A stretch of 64,000 bases of DNA from Corallium rubrum. Taxonomy: Eukaryota > Cnidaria > Anthozoa > Scleralcyonacea > Coralliidae. This document shows positions 9,901 to 23,342 of the stretch, piece by piece. Below the pieces are notes generated by a model. That model saw nothing but the letters and a program-made list of their open reading frames with translations, was not told where the DNA came from and searched no databases. The position numbers and the translations under genes were made by a program. The stretch is from the NCBI GenBank assembly GCA_964035015.1, contig OZ036007.1:1563031-1627030 (forward strand). Reading direction: 5' to 3'. The number at the start of each line of letters is the position of its first letter. Position 1 is the first letter of the stretch.

Positions 9901-12900
9901 TTCCAGTCATCGCAAAAACCAGGTCGCTGCGAGTGTTTGCCGATCTAATTAAAAACGATTCGCAGTGCTTGTTTTCTGGTTGTGACTTCTTTTTAATGAA
10001 ATACAAGTACTCGCAGTAAGCTGCGAACTAGTTTCTGCGATGAGTGAAAAAAAGCCTTTACAGTGTAGCGTACATGTACCTGCTAGGCAGGCTAAGGGAC
10101 TGTTTATATGGAGGCGAGCCAGCCCGCTTACCGGGATAGCCCGGTAAGCGGGATGATTTCTGGCTCGCGTTCATATGAACGAATTTCATCCCGCTTCCCG
10201 GGATGATTTTACAACAACGACAATAGATGGCGTCGGCATCCCTTTGAAAAATCATCCTGGTGAGCGGGCCAGCCCGGTTAGCGAATGTTTACATGGGCAA
10301 TTTTCATCCCGCTTACCGAGATCTGGCCTCTTTCAAGTGAGATCTCGCTAACCGGGCTAGCCCGCTTGGCCATATAAACGCAGAGGAATTTTTAACAGGA
10401 AAATAACTACACAGTGAGATCTCGCTTACCTGGCTATCCCGCTTACTGGGCTGGCTCGCCTCTCATATAAACAGCCCCTAAGGGACCCGGGCTAGCCCGC
10501 TTTGCCGAGATCGTGCTTGTGCTATTATTTCTCATTTTCTTGTTAATTTTCATCTTGTGTTTATATGAGAGCCGAGCCAGGCGGCCTAGCCGAGATCTCG
10601 CTTTGTGAGACCATGTAAACACGATTGACCGGTCCGGCTCGCCTACCCGGACTGGCACTAAATGCTTCGTACACGCGACACAATTTATTTTTATCAGCTT
10701 CCCTTGACATATTAACAATTCACAAGTTCTACTCGTTCATGTACAGTTCATATTTAAGACAACGAGACTTCGTGTCTTATTACCAGAACTGATAAATTAC
10801 ACAATTAGCACAACAAGCAAGCAACCCCAGCTAGGCGAGCTAGCTCTTCTCATGTAAACACAATGAAAAATCATCTCGGCAAAGCGGGCTAGCTCAGGTA
10901 CACGGGCTGCCTCGCCTCCATATAAAAACCCGGATGTCTTACAATGTAACGCAACGTCTTACAATGTAGCGTAATGTCTTACAATGTAGCGTAATGTCTT
11001 ACAATGTATCGTAATGTCTTACAATGTAGCGTAATGTCTTACAATGTAGCGTATTGTCTTACAATGTAGCGTATTGTCTTACAATGTAGCGTAATGTCTT
11101 ACAATGTAGCGTAATGTCTTACAATATAGCGTATTGTCTTACAATGTAGCGTAATGTCTTACAATGTATCGTAATGTCTTACAATGTAGCGTAATGTCTT
11201 ACAATGTAGCGTACTGTCTTACAATGTATCGTATTGTCTTACAATGTAGCGTAATGTCTTACAATGTAGCGTAATGTCTCACAATGTAGCGTATTGTCTT
11301 ACAATGTAGCGTAATGTCTTACAATGTAACGTAATGTTTTACAATGTAGCGTAATGTCTTACAATGTAGCGTATTGTCTTACAATGTAGCGTAATGTCTT
11401 ACAATGTAGCGTAATGTCTTACAGTGTACGTAATGTCTTACAATGTAGCGTATTGTCTTACAATGTAGCGTAATGTCTTACAATGTAGCGTAATGTCTTA
11501 CAATATAGCGTATTGTCTTACAATGTAGCGTAATGTCTTACAATGTATCGTAATGTCTTACAATGTAGCGTAATGTCTTACAATGTAGCGTACTGTCTTA
11601 CAATGTATCGTATTGTCTTACATTGTAGCGTAATGTCTTACAATGTAGCGTAATGTCTCACAATGTAGCGTATTGTCTTACAATGTAGCGTAATGTCTTA
11701 CAATGTAGCGTAACGTCTTACAATGTAGCGTAATGTCTTACAATGTAGCGTATTGTCTTACAATGTAGCGTAATGTCTTACAATGTAGCGTAATGTCTTA
11801 CAGTGTAGCGTAATGTCTTACAATGTAGCGTAATGTCTTACAATGTAGCGTAATGTCTTACAACGGGCATTACGTCTTACAATGTAGCGCAACGTCTTAC
11901 AATGTAGCGTAACGTCCTATAATGTAGCGCAATGTCTTACAATGTGGCGTAATGTCTTACAATGTAACGTAATGTTTTACAATGTAGCATAATGTCTTAC
12001 AATGTAGCGCAACGTCTTGCAATGAAGCGCAATGTCTTGCAATGTAGCGTAATGTCTTACAATGTACGTAATGTCTTACAATGTAGCGTAATGTCTTACA
12101 ATGTAGCGTAATGTCTTACAATGTAGCGTAACGTCTTACAATGTAGCGCAACGTCTTATAATGTAACGTAACGTCTTACAATGTAGCGCAACGTCTTACA
12201 ATGTAGCGTAATGTCTTGCAATGTAGCGTAATGTCTTACAATGTACGTAATGTTTTACAATATAGCATAATGTCTTACAATGTAGCGCAACGTCTTACAC
12301 TATGTAGCGTAACGTCTGACAATGTAGCGTAATGTCTTGCAATGTAGCATAATGTCTTACAATGTAGCGCAACGTCTTACACTATGTAGCGTAACGTCTT
12401 GCAATATAGCGTAACGTCTTGCAATGTAGCGTAATGTCTTACAATGTAGCGTAATGTCTTACAATGTAGCGTAATGTCTTACAATGTAGCGTAATGCCTT
12501 ACAATGTAGCGTAACGTCTTACAATGTAGCGTAATGTCTTACAATGTAGCGTAATGTCTTGCAATGTAGCGTAATGTCTTACAATGTAGCGCAATCTTGG
12601 CCTAATGTAGACTTTATATTAATTAATCATTACCATTCCAAACATTATAGGAATTTATAAAGCACGAACTCCAGACACCAATCTTGAACAAGATAACGTA
12701 CTCGAAGGATTATGGTGAACAGTCTTCAGCATTTGAAGTGCTGGTTAGTTTATCTCGCAGAAACCGAGACTTCAAATTGAGGCTTCTGAAAGACGATATA
12801 CTGGCTTATATCGCCAAGGCTTTTGAAATATTCCCAGAACCTTCAAGTGTTCAGAAACAAGCTGTAATCTTACTCGCGACGTTGGCCAACGATCTGGAGG

Positions 12901-13085
12901 TGGTTCGTCAGCAGTGTATTGTCGAGGAGGTACATTTGATTTTGTTGGAAGTTTTGGAAATATTTGAAGAGGAAGAGTCATTGGTGGAAGTAACATTTGA
13001 AGCTTTAGGTAAGATTGGGGTATACATTTTATCCCCGAGCCCGGGCCGAAGGCCCGGAGCCCGGTGAGGGTGCTAATCTCGACGT

Positions 13086-13131
<46 letters not shown>

Positions 13132-16100
13132 TGTAGCAATCGAGGTACCAGGCGGGAATCGTAATCTTGTTATAAAAATTATTGCCCAGCAAATAATTCG
13201 TAACAAAGCCATAATAAAATCAAAAGTCGTAAGTAAGCATGATAAAAAATTTTTTAATAAAGAATTAACGTTTCGTCACTAACCAGCGACATCATCAGAG
13301 TGATAAATATTTACAAAAATGTCTCAGCTTTATACCTACGCAATTACAAAAATAGATGTGATAGGAGAATAATAGATGGGGGAGACCTCAGAAGTGAAGA
13401 GTCACCCGCGAAGGTGAGAAGTCAGAATAACATTAAAGGAAAGGATCTAATAGTAGCATTAAGTGATGGATTTATTTTTGATATGAGTAAACTTTCTCGG
13501 AGAAGGACATTAAATTCTGAATTACCAGATGATAAAATAGAAAAGTCATCAAACGAGATAGGATGACCAGTTTGACTCACGTGTGTGGAAATACTAGATA
13601 AGGTTGATTGAGAAACTTTGTTTCAGTTGAAGCCAATAAAACCTCGTCATTCCTTGACATAAATGTAAGTCGTTCCAACAACTCTTTTATTACTTCCGTT
13701 TACCGCAAGCCGACTTTTACCGGATTGTTTACTAATTTTGAAAGCTTTTTGCCTACGATTTACAAAAAGGGGCTCATTTACACTCTTTTATTTAGATACT
13801 TCAACTTATGTTCGTCATATACTATTTTTCATGAAGAACTTGCAAAATTTAAAACTTTCTTACTTAAAAATGGATACCCTGAACGGTTTCTAGATCAATG
13901 TATTCGCACTTTTTTGAATAAGATTTTTTCACCTCCGATCAAACCTCTCACGGCGCCTAAGTTACAGATTTCGTTTGTTTTTCCTTTCAGTGGTGATCAC
14001 GGCTTACAAATCCGCACACAACTTCGAAAATTAATTTCATCAGCCTATCCGCACATTAACCTTCGAATTATATTTCGACCTGTATGCCGTCTCTCAAACT
14101 TTTTCGATTTAAGGACCGGATTCCTACGCAATTAAGATCTCATGTGGTTTACAAATTTACGTGCCAAGGATGTAACTCCTTGTATATTGGCGAAACATGC
14201 CGAAATTTACACATTAGGGCTTCTGAGCATATGGGCATTTCACCTTACACCGGAAACAAAGTTTCTCAATCAACCTTATCTAGTATTTCCACACACGTGA
14301 GTCAAACTGGTCATCCTATCTCGTTTGATGACTTTTCTATTTTATCATCTGGTAATTCAGAATTTAATGTCCTTCTCCGAGAAAGTTTACTCATATCAAA
14401 AATAAATCCATCACTTAATGCTAATATTAGATCCTTTCCTTTAATGTTATTCTGACCTCTCACCTTCGCGGGTGACTCTTCACTTCTGAGGTCTCCCTCA
14501 TCTATTATTCTCCTATCACATCTATTTTTGTAATTGCGTAGGTATAAAGCTGAGACATTTTTGTAAATATTTATCACTCTGATGATGTCGCTGGTTAGTG
14601 ACGAAACGTTAGTTCTTTATTAAAAATTTTTTTATCATGCTTACTTACGACTTTTGATTTTATTATGGCTTTGTTACGAATTATTTGCTGGGCAATAATT
14701 TTTATAACAAGATATATATATATATATATTATCAAATCCACAACTTGCGCAGTTCGAATAGCAGGGTACTGGTAACTAACTTGTTAAATTATTCAAATTA
14801 TTTAAATTTACGTCAGCAAATTATAAGTTCGGTTGGATTACGAAATAATTTATCAACGGTCATGAGTTTCATGACGAAAGAAATCTTTGCCAGAAAAAAT
14901 GGTTTCAGCTAAAATGTACACATTCATATTACTATGAAGAAAGACCAAACAAAGAAGGCTAACAAGAGACGTGGCAGCGAGAAAAAAACAACTAAAAATT
15001 AATACGATAAAGACCGAAAACGATGCCGACCGAAATGTAACTGAAAGAAGAAGGATGTGTTCTGAAACTGTTCAAAGCAGGTAAAGAATTTTGCTCTGGT
15101 GTATTCTACATAACTCGAGAGGGAACGATGAAGAAATTCTGAAACAAACGGCTTTTTAGATCATGAAGAGAACTGAATGATACCTTGTCATATTTATGTG
15201 TCAACAACGAAAAAAAGTAAGAACGAGAAAAACAATCCGAAAAGAGTAGACTAAATTGGCAGTGTTTGTGGACACAAAAGCAGAAGAAAGTTTAACGGTA
15301 GGAGATTCGTATTTAACAGTTTAGCTGAGTTAAAACAGAAGAAATCTTGAAAATGAAAATTAAATATATGTCTAGAATTATCTTTCAACGCTAGGACGTT
15401 GACATTGTGTCTTTTCTTGGCCACTGTTTATATATATTTTTGAATGAAAATTTGTCATTTGGTTCATCTCGTTATTATTTTTTTTTAATATTGACATTGC
15501 ATGTTCTTTCGGTGTGTCAATACATGACTACAGATGAACCTTGCTAACTAATTTTCTGGATGTTTTCTGATCTGTGTGCCATTAATACAACAAAAAACAG
15601 AAATTAGTGGGGGGGGGGGGGGGGGGGGGAGTGGAGGTTAAAAAATGCATATAAAGCGGGCGAGGGGTTGTTACTTACGTTCATGTATTTCTAGCCAGTT
15701 TCAGAAACCGTGAACCCTTGAGGAATGTAAAAGTAGATTTTTGACAGACTCAAATACTCCGAAAATGTTTCTGAGCCCCAGACAGGGATCGAACTAAGCT
15801 TGGGCGGTTTTGATTGAAATAAAAACCGCAAAACCGTCCGACTCAAAACCTGTTAAACCGTAAAACCGGTTTTTCAAAATTTCAGAAACTAACGCAATTT
15901 CAGTATTGAACTAATTGAAGGAACGCCATTTCAAATTGTTAATAGCGCTGGACGTCATAATTTGGCTGTATACTTATAAATGACTGCATAAATCACAGCA
16001 AAATATTGAACAAAAAACGAACGTTCAGCGAAAACGTTTGCTAACTTTAATTTTGTTTTGCTTTTCTCATCTTCAATAGTAACAATTTTAAGGACTAAAT

Positions 16101-19100
16101 AAAATTATACATTGTAACATTGTAATAAATAAGGATGACGGTTTTCCGGTTTTTCTAACCGAAAAAAACCGGTTTAATAATAAAACCGGAAAAAAATCCG
16201 GTAAACCGCCCAACCTTAGATTGAACCCGCAACCTTCCAATGCATGACTGGTTAGATGCTCTGACCATTGACCTACTGAGGCTCGGATGCAGAGCTTCAA
16301 CCTTCTAATGACCAATTAGACGCTCTAACCATTGAGCTGCTGAGGCTTGGATGGAGAGCTGCAACCTTCTAATGACCAATTAGACGCTCTAACCATTGAG
16401 CTACGGAGGCTTGGATGAAGAGCTGCAACCTTCTAATGACTGGTTAGACGCTCTAACCATTGAGCTACTGAGGCTCGGATGGAGAGCTGCAACCTTCTAA
16501 TGACTGGTTAGACGCTCTAACTATTGAGCTACTGAGGCTTGGATGGAGAGCTGCAACCTTCTAATGACTGGTTAGATGCTCTAACCATTGAGCTACTGAG
16601 GCTCGGATGGAGAGCTGCAACCTTCTAATGACTGGTTAGATGCTCCAACCATTGAGCTACTAAGACTTGGATGGGGAGCTGCAACCTTCTAATGACTGGT
16701 TAGGTGCTCCAACCATTGAGCCACTGAAACTAGGATGAAGAGCTGCAACCTTCTAATGACTTGTTAGACGCTCTAACCATTGAGAGCTACTGAGGCTTGG
16801 ATGGAGAGTTGCAACCTTCTAATGACTGATTAGACGCTCTAACCATTGAGAGCTACTGAGACTTGGATGAAGGGCTAAGGTTGCAAATTCATAGTCATGA
16901 AATATAGTAAACTACATGCCATTGTGTACCATCATGCTTGTCACTTTGTCTATATCCCATATACAAACACTACCACTTCTCTCCATCCTAGCCTCAATAG
17001 CGTAATAATTAGAGCGTCTAACCAGTCATTAGAAGGTTGCAGGTCCGAACCCTGTCTGGTGCTCGGAAACATTTTCCGAGTCTTTGAGCTTGACGAACGC
17101 CCACCCAACGTCTGTTACATTACACCAAGCTCGCACTTGAATGTGTGATTTCGTGCGTTTCTTTTTATATTTTGACGTTTTGCTATTAGGTGTGATTTGC
17201 GCAGGAATTGGCGTTCCGGACATCCTCTGCAAAGCTAACGGTGTACGTTTGACTCTGGATATGATGAAAAAACACAACGGGAAACTCCAAATTCAAAAGA
17301 AAGGAATCGTCTTGCTCCAACTTCTGGTGACCGACCACACACTGTCCGAGAATACCTTCAGCTTATTGGTTGCCGTGATCAAGACCGCAATGGAGAACTT
17401 TCCAAAGGACGTCGATATCCAAATCGAGTCGTGTGTTATTCTACATCTCGTTGCGGAAGACAACTACCAAGCGAGTGTTGATCTAATTCAACTCCATGTC
17501 CACGAACAGTTCTTTAAGATATTCGAGAACTTTCCTGATGATGGTGATGTCTTGGATGTGGCAAGCAGTTGTATTTACCTCCTTGCTTGCACTAAGGACT
17601 TAAAGAACCTAATGCTGCTTACTATGTGTGCATTAGGTTACCTCAAGGCCGTCGAGTGTCTTATTCAGTTAGGAGCTGATGTGAACTGTGGCGAAGACAA
17701 TTATACCCCGTTCTGTTATGCATGCAGGTCCAACAACTTGGAGCTAGTACATTTTCTACTTAAGCACGGAGTGTCAGACGTGCATGACGCTTTGGCGTTA
17801 TGCCTTAACACTAACCGTGACGTTATCGCTGGATTTCTATTAAAACACATGGGCCACGATGAGGACGGAGGTACGATAACGTTAACTGGCCTGAAGCTCG
17901 GTTGCCTTCAAACCGAATGGCTTGCACCAGCCTTGATGGGAAGCGCAGTTTACTCATCACACATGGCGTCCAACCAGTGGTGGGATCTGGTGCGCAAAGC
18001 TCGGGAGTCGAAGTTGATGAGGACTCGTGTAAGCTCTAGTTATTGCAGTACCCTCGAGGATGACGAAGACAGCTTCGTGGAGGAAACCCACAGGAGAATT
18101 AGCCCCCGTGCTGAAACATCGGAGCAAGACAGCCCGCTGACCTCAAAGCGCAGATACAGCCTACCAGACAGCCGCGTCGAAACTGGGTCAATAACCACAC
18201 CTGAACGATCGGAACTTCCCGACCAATCCGAAGAGAGGTCATCGGTGGATTCCGACGACTGCTGCCGACTGCGAAGTCTTTCATCTGCGCGACTGAGGAC
18301 AGTGAGCCGGGCATCGATACCGTACAGTCCTAATGACATGCGCCTGGTGACCGTCCAAGAAGGGAGGAATGACATCAGTTTGCCAGAACCGTGTGACCTA
18401 GACGAAGCGTTTTGTTCGGACGAGACGAAGCATTCTGTACGACTGCGGAGCAGAAGGTACAGTGACTCATTCCATTTGATGTCAACGCCACCAGACCGCG
18501 GTATAAACACACCATTGCTTTTCAGAAAAATAATCAATGTGGACAAGGAGGATGCTCCTACATTACTAACCCCGAAACTCACCAAGAGGTTCTTACCACG
18601 GTCTAAATCAGGCAGTGTGATAGAAGCTGGTACGGTTACACCGGCTGCCAACAGTAATCCAGTTCATCGGCTTGATCTGTCGTGTAACCAGATTCTGAAC
18701 GTTGGTATTTTGGCAGCAAGAAATGGTAGTCTCTCAAGGCATTTATCAATGGTCGAAAACCTTGATCTGAGTCATAATAAACTGGATTCGATACCTAATG
18801 ACTTAAACTGCACCATGCCACGTCTACGTCATCTCGTGTTAAGGCATAACCATCTTTCCGCGATTCCCGCGTGCGTGTTCACGTACAGTAGCTTGGAGCG
18901 ACTCGACTTGTCGCATAACAACATCGCGGATGTTAAACAACCCAAGAACATACTATCCAATTTTGTTTCTCACCTAGATTTATCGCACAACATGATCAAA
19001 GAGTTTCCTACCTGGTTCGGAGGCTGTTTTAAGCTACTGACCTTCTTTGATCTCAGTTTTAACTGGTTGGATACAATCCCTGACGTCGAATTCAACAAGT

Positions 19101-22100
19101 GCGTCGCATTCAACAAGTTACAGTCGCTGAATCTCTCTCACAATTCCATCAGAGTTATCCCAGCGACGTTCATGAGTCACCTAAAAGACTTGGAAAGCTT
19201 CAAGGCTTCTGATAATGGGTTGAAAAGCTTACCCGAGTTGATTGCGCCCTTTCTCGCCAAACTGAGTGTTGTAAAGTTGTCGAACAACAAGCTGATCGAG
19301 AAAGCTCCGTTCCATCTGACTAAGTTCGTTTTGCTGCTGCCAAATGTCCATACAGTAGATCTCTCGGGAAATGGTCTCCACTCCATCACTGGTCCACTAG
19401 GCTGGGCTACACAACGTTTGAAAGATCTAAACGTTTCCCACAACGAAATCAAGAGCATCGACCTTACCAAAGGCACTAGTCAGTGGGCGTTCCTAACTCG
19501 GCTTGACTTGAGTTTCAACCGTCTTAAACAGATTCCAAAGGGACTTGGTGAGCTGAAGTCGTTGGGTCAGCTGAATGTTAGCGGCAATACCCGAATCACG
19601 GTTCTCCCCGATGAGATGGGAAATCTCGGCAGGCTGTGGGAGTTCTTGCATAACGATGTCAAGCTGGACGTCAACGCATCGATTCTTCGTGGACGAACGC
19701 GAGACTTAGTGGGACATCTGCACGCCAGGTTAAAGAATTCCGCGTCATCTCCTCAGAGGAAAGTCGTGATTTGTGGACCACGTGCGAGTGGAAAGTCCAC
19801 GTTGTTGCGACTACTGGCTTTGAATAAAGTCTGGAAGAAAGTACACGTGGTGCAAGGCAAGCGTAAACCGAAAGGCAAAGACGCGATCGAGTGCTTGGAT
19901 GTTCAGAAATGGCTCATTAACGACGTCAGAGCTGACTGTCGCTGCTGTTCTCGTAGGAATATCACCCTGATTCTACGAATGTGGGAATTCTCTGGCTGCA
20001 AAGCCAGTGTATGTCTACATCGTTGTTTTCTCTCAGAGTCCGCTTTGCATGTCTTGGTCTACGACGTGAGCGCGGGCGTGGAGGAAGTGGAGAATTTGAA
20101 ACCGTGGTTGGCCAACATTCACGATCAATACCCTGGGTCGGGTGTCGTTTTAGTAGGAACGCATTTGGACAAAGTGCCAGCGCTTCACCAACAGTCCCAT
20201 CTGAAGGAGGTATTTGATGCGGTCAAAAAGATTCACTCCACATCAGGTTTACCCGAAATCAGAGGACACTTTGCCGTAAGCTGTATGCAGAAAGACTCAA
20301 ACATGGACGGCCTAGCCAGAAGGCTTTTGAATCTCTCCATGGCGTGTAACACCAAGGGTAACCAGGTCCATAACCACAGGGTTCCCAAGAGTTTCACTGG
20401 GCTTCAGGAAATCATCGAAGGCAAACTGAATAGCTTGAGGGAGAAGGCTGGTGTTTTTGATCTTGGTTTTCTCAGGAAGCTCGTTCAGGATTCCAAACTG
20501 GATATCAATCAAGACGAATTGAACGAAGCCATTGTGTTTTTACGTCAGTCAGGTAATAATGATTTTGGTAAAGCGAAGTGAAGTAAAGTGAAGTAAATTA
20601 AAGTGGAGTAAAGTAAAGTGGAGTGAAATAAAGCAAAGTGGAGTGAATTGAAGTGAAGTGAAATAAAGTAAAGTGGAGTGAATTGAAGTAAAGTGAAGTG
20701 AAGTAAAGTAAAGTAAAGTAAAGTAAAGTAAAGTAAAGTAAAGTAAAGTAAAGTATTGTGGAGTGAATTGAACTAAAGTAAAGTGGAGTGAAGTAAAGTA
20801 AAGTGGAGTGAATTAAAGTAAAGTGGAGTGAAATAAAGTGAAGTAAAGTGAAGTGAAATAAAGTGGAGTGGAGGGAAGTGAAGTGGAGTGGAGTAAAGGG
20901 AACTGAAGTAAAGTAAAGTGGAGTGAAATAAAGTGGAGTGAAGTAAAGTGAAGTGAAATACAGTGGAGTGAAGTGAAGTAAAGTGGAGTGAAATGAAGTA
21001 AAGTGAATTGAAGCGAAGTAAAAGTGAATTGAATTTAAGTGAAGTAAAGTGAAGTAAAGTAAAGGGAAGTAAAGTGAGGTGAAGTGAAGTAAAGTAAAGT
21101 AATGTGGAGTAAAGTAAAGTAAACTGGAGTGAATTAAAGTAAACTGGAGTGAAGTAAAGTAAACTGGAGTGGATTAAAGTAACGTGGAGCAAAGTGAAGT
21201 GGAGTGAAGTAAAGTGAAGTGAAATAAAGTGGAGGGAAGTGAAGTGGAGTGGAGTGCAATCACGCCTCCTTTGTCGTTCTACTCTGTCTAACGTCAGACA
21301 TCCTAGGCAAAAATGGGTTGAATATAAAGCCTTAGTTCTCACTTGTAAGAATCGTAAGAGTCGAGGATAGTTCTATCCCCGATTGTCGGCGATTCTTACG
21401 ACAGCCACGTTCACACTTGTCGTAAGAATCGGGGATTTCTCCTGTTCCCGATCTCCCCGACGAGTGATTTCAGTCGTAACTAGTCGCAAGAATTCCCGAT
21501 CGTCGGCGACCGTCTGGGATGAGTTTTCCAATTTCCAAATAGAAATGATTCCGATTCTTGCGATGCTTCCGATCAGATGGCGACTGTCTGTGACGTTTCT
21601 TCAACGACAAGTGAGAACCAGGCTTAAATTTATTGTTGGTTCATGAATGATTAATGAGTTCGAGAAGTAATATTCCTATTCTACTTTGTTTTTTTCCTGC
21701 CTTAGGTTTGTTAGTGAATTACGCCAAACCAGCAGCGAAGTTGAACGAATTGTTTTTCCTGTCTCCGCCAAGACTGGCAGCCTTGATTGCCAAAGTGATC
21801 ACATTTGTCGACCCAGTTAACCAATCAGAATTGATAGAACGCGATAGTCTTCACAACATTGTTATCAAGGAAGGATTTTCAGACGCGATCGTTCCTCAAA
21901 TACTTCGGTAATTGTTGGTTATCACCTCTATTTGTTTGTTTGTTTGTTTGTTTGTTTGTTTGTTTGTTTGTTTGTTTGTTTGTTTGTTTGTTTGTTTGTT
22001 TGTTTGTTTGTTTGTTTGTTTGTTTGTTTGTTTGTTTGTTTGTTTGTTTGTTGTTTGATTGATTGTTTGTTTGTTTGTTTGTTTGTTTGTTTGTTTGTTT

Positions 22101-23261
22101 GTTTGTTTGTTTGTTTGATTGATTGATTGTTCGTTTGATTGTTTGTTTGTTTGTTTGTTTGTTTGATTGATTGTTTGTTTGTTTGTTTGTTTGTTTGTTT
22201 GTTTGTTTGTTTGATTGATTGATTGTTTGTTTGTTTGTTTGTTTGTTTGATTGATTGATTGATTGATTGTTCGTTTGATTGTTTGTTTGTTTGTTTGTTT
22301 GTTTGTTTGTTTGTTTGTTTGTTTGTTTGTTTGTTTGTTTGTTTGTTTGTTTGTTTGTTTGTTTGTTTGTTTGTTTGTTTGTTTGTTTGTTTGTTTGTTT
22401 GTTTGTTTGTTTGTTTGTTTGAAAGATTGATCATAGACCAAGAACCAACCCATTAAAATTTGGTTGAGATTTGATTGAGAAATTAATAAAAATCTGACCG
22501 TGTAGAAGAAATGCTTGATTGTGCTCATTATCCTTATTTTATGCAAACGTTTTTGCATTATGACTCGTTTTCTTTTTAAACATCCCTAATAATAACCCGA
22601 TGGCGTAGGTATTGTATATGCAGTCTTTGAGTGCCCTCTTTGCTGTACAAATAATCAGTGCTGTGACAGTTACTTGTTTTTAAATGTGGCTAAATGTAAT
22701 TTAGGCAAGGTAAAAAAAGGAGACAATGCTAGTCAGCGGTCACTCGTGGTGATTATCTCAGCGCTCATCCAAGTCTTGTCAGCGTGGTCTGAGCTTGACT
22801 TGCGCTCATCCAAGTCTTGTCAGCGTGGTCTGAGCTTGACTTGCGCTCATCAGAGTCTTGTCAGCTTAGTCTGAGCTTGACTTGCGCTCATCAAAGTCTT
22901 GTCAGCGTGGTCTGAGCTTGACTTGCGCTCATCAAAGTCTTGTCAGCGTGGTCTGAGTTTGACTTGCGCTCATCAGAGTCTTGTCAGCGTGGTCTGAGTT
23001 TGACTTGCGTTCATCAGAGTCTTGTCAGCTTAGTCTGAGCTTGACTTGCGCTCGTCAAAGTCTTGTCAGCGTGGTCTGAGCTTGACTGGTTTTGCGCGCG
23101 CTGTCTATTATTAGATATTTGGTCAGTGGTCACTCATTTATAATATGTGGGGATTATCTCAGGGCTCGTCAAACTCTTGTCAGCGTGGTCTGAGCTTGAC
23201 TGGTTTTCCGCGCGCTGTTTAGTAACCCACCCACCCACTCCTGATAGAATGCAAGGGTAAG

Positions 23262-23342
<81 letters not shown>

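Larger units (their letters stand above)
13169..14710 (+). mobile_element. Penelope-like retroelement, 5'-truncated with inverted 3' arms
   Basis: The outer arms (13169-13624 and 14255-14710) are inverted copies of about 456 bp, so the 3' end of the element is present in both orientations. The unique centre encodes the end of a reverse transcriptase and the start of a GIY-YIG endonuclease. Partial copies in inverted arrangement are a known habit of Penelope-like elements. The element lies in a TA tract in LRRK intron 3. Confidence 0.85.
13029..15590. repeat. Dispersed repeat family A, copy 1, split by the Penelope-like element
   Basis: The left part (13029-13133: CCCGAGCCCGGGC..., GGTGAGGGTGCTAATCTCGA, then TA repeats) and the right part (about 14711-15590: TATCAAATCCACAACTTGCG..., AAGGATGTGTTCTGAAACTG..., TTCTTTCGGTGTGTCAATAC) match 54905-55985 in order. 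Copy 2 has only a TA tract where copy 1 holds the Penelope-like insertion. No coding capacity is seen. After it comes a 23-nt G run (15608-15630). Confidence 0.75.

Noticed and set aside
9535..12596. Regular short repeats that might be a CRISPR array
   Set aside because: Units are contiguous 20-mers without spacers and the DNA is animal nuclear.
18040..18651. Minus-strand frame of 203 aa
   Set aside because: Antisense shadow of the serine-rich hinge in LRRK exon 4.
21896..22558. Long open frames of Lys-Gln-Thr-Asn and Phe-Val-Cys-Leu repeats
   Set aside because: Direct translations of the TTTG array on both strands; no start context, domain or splice support.
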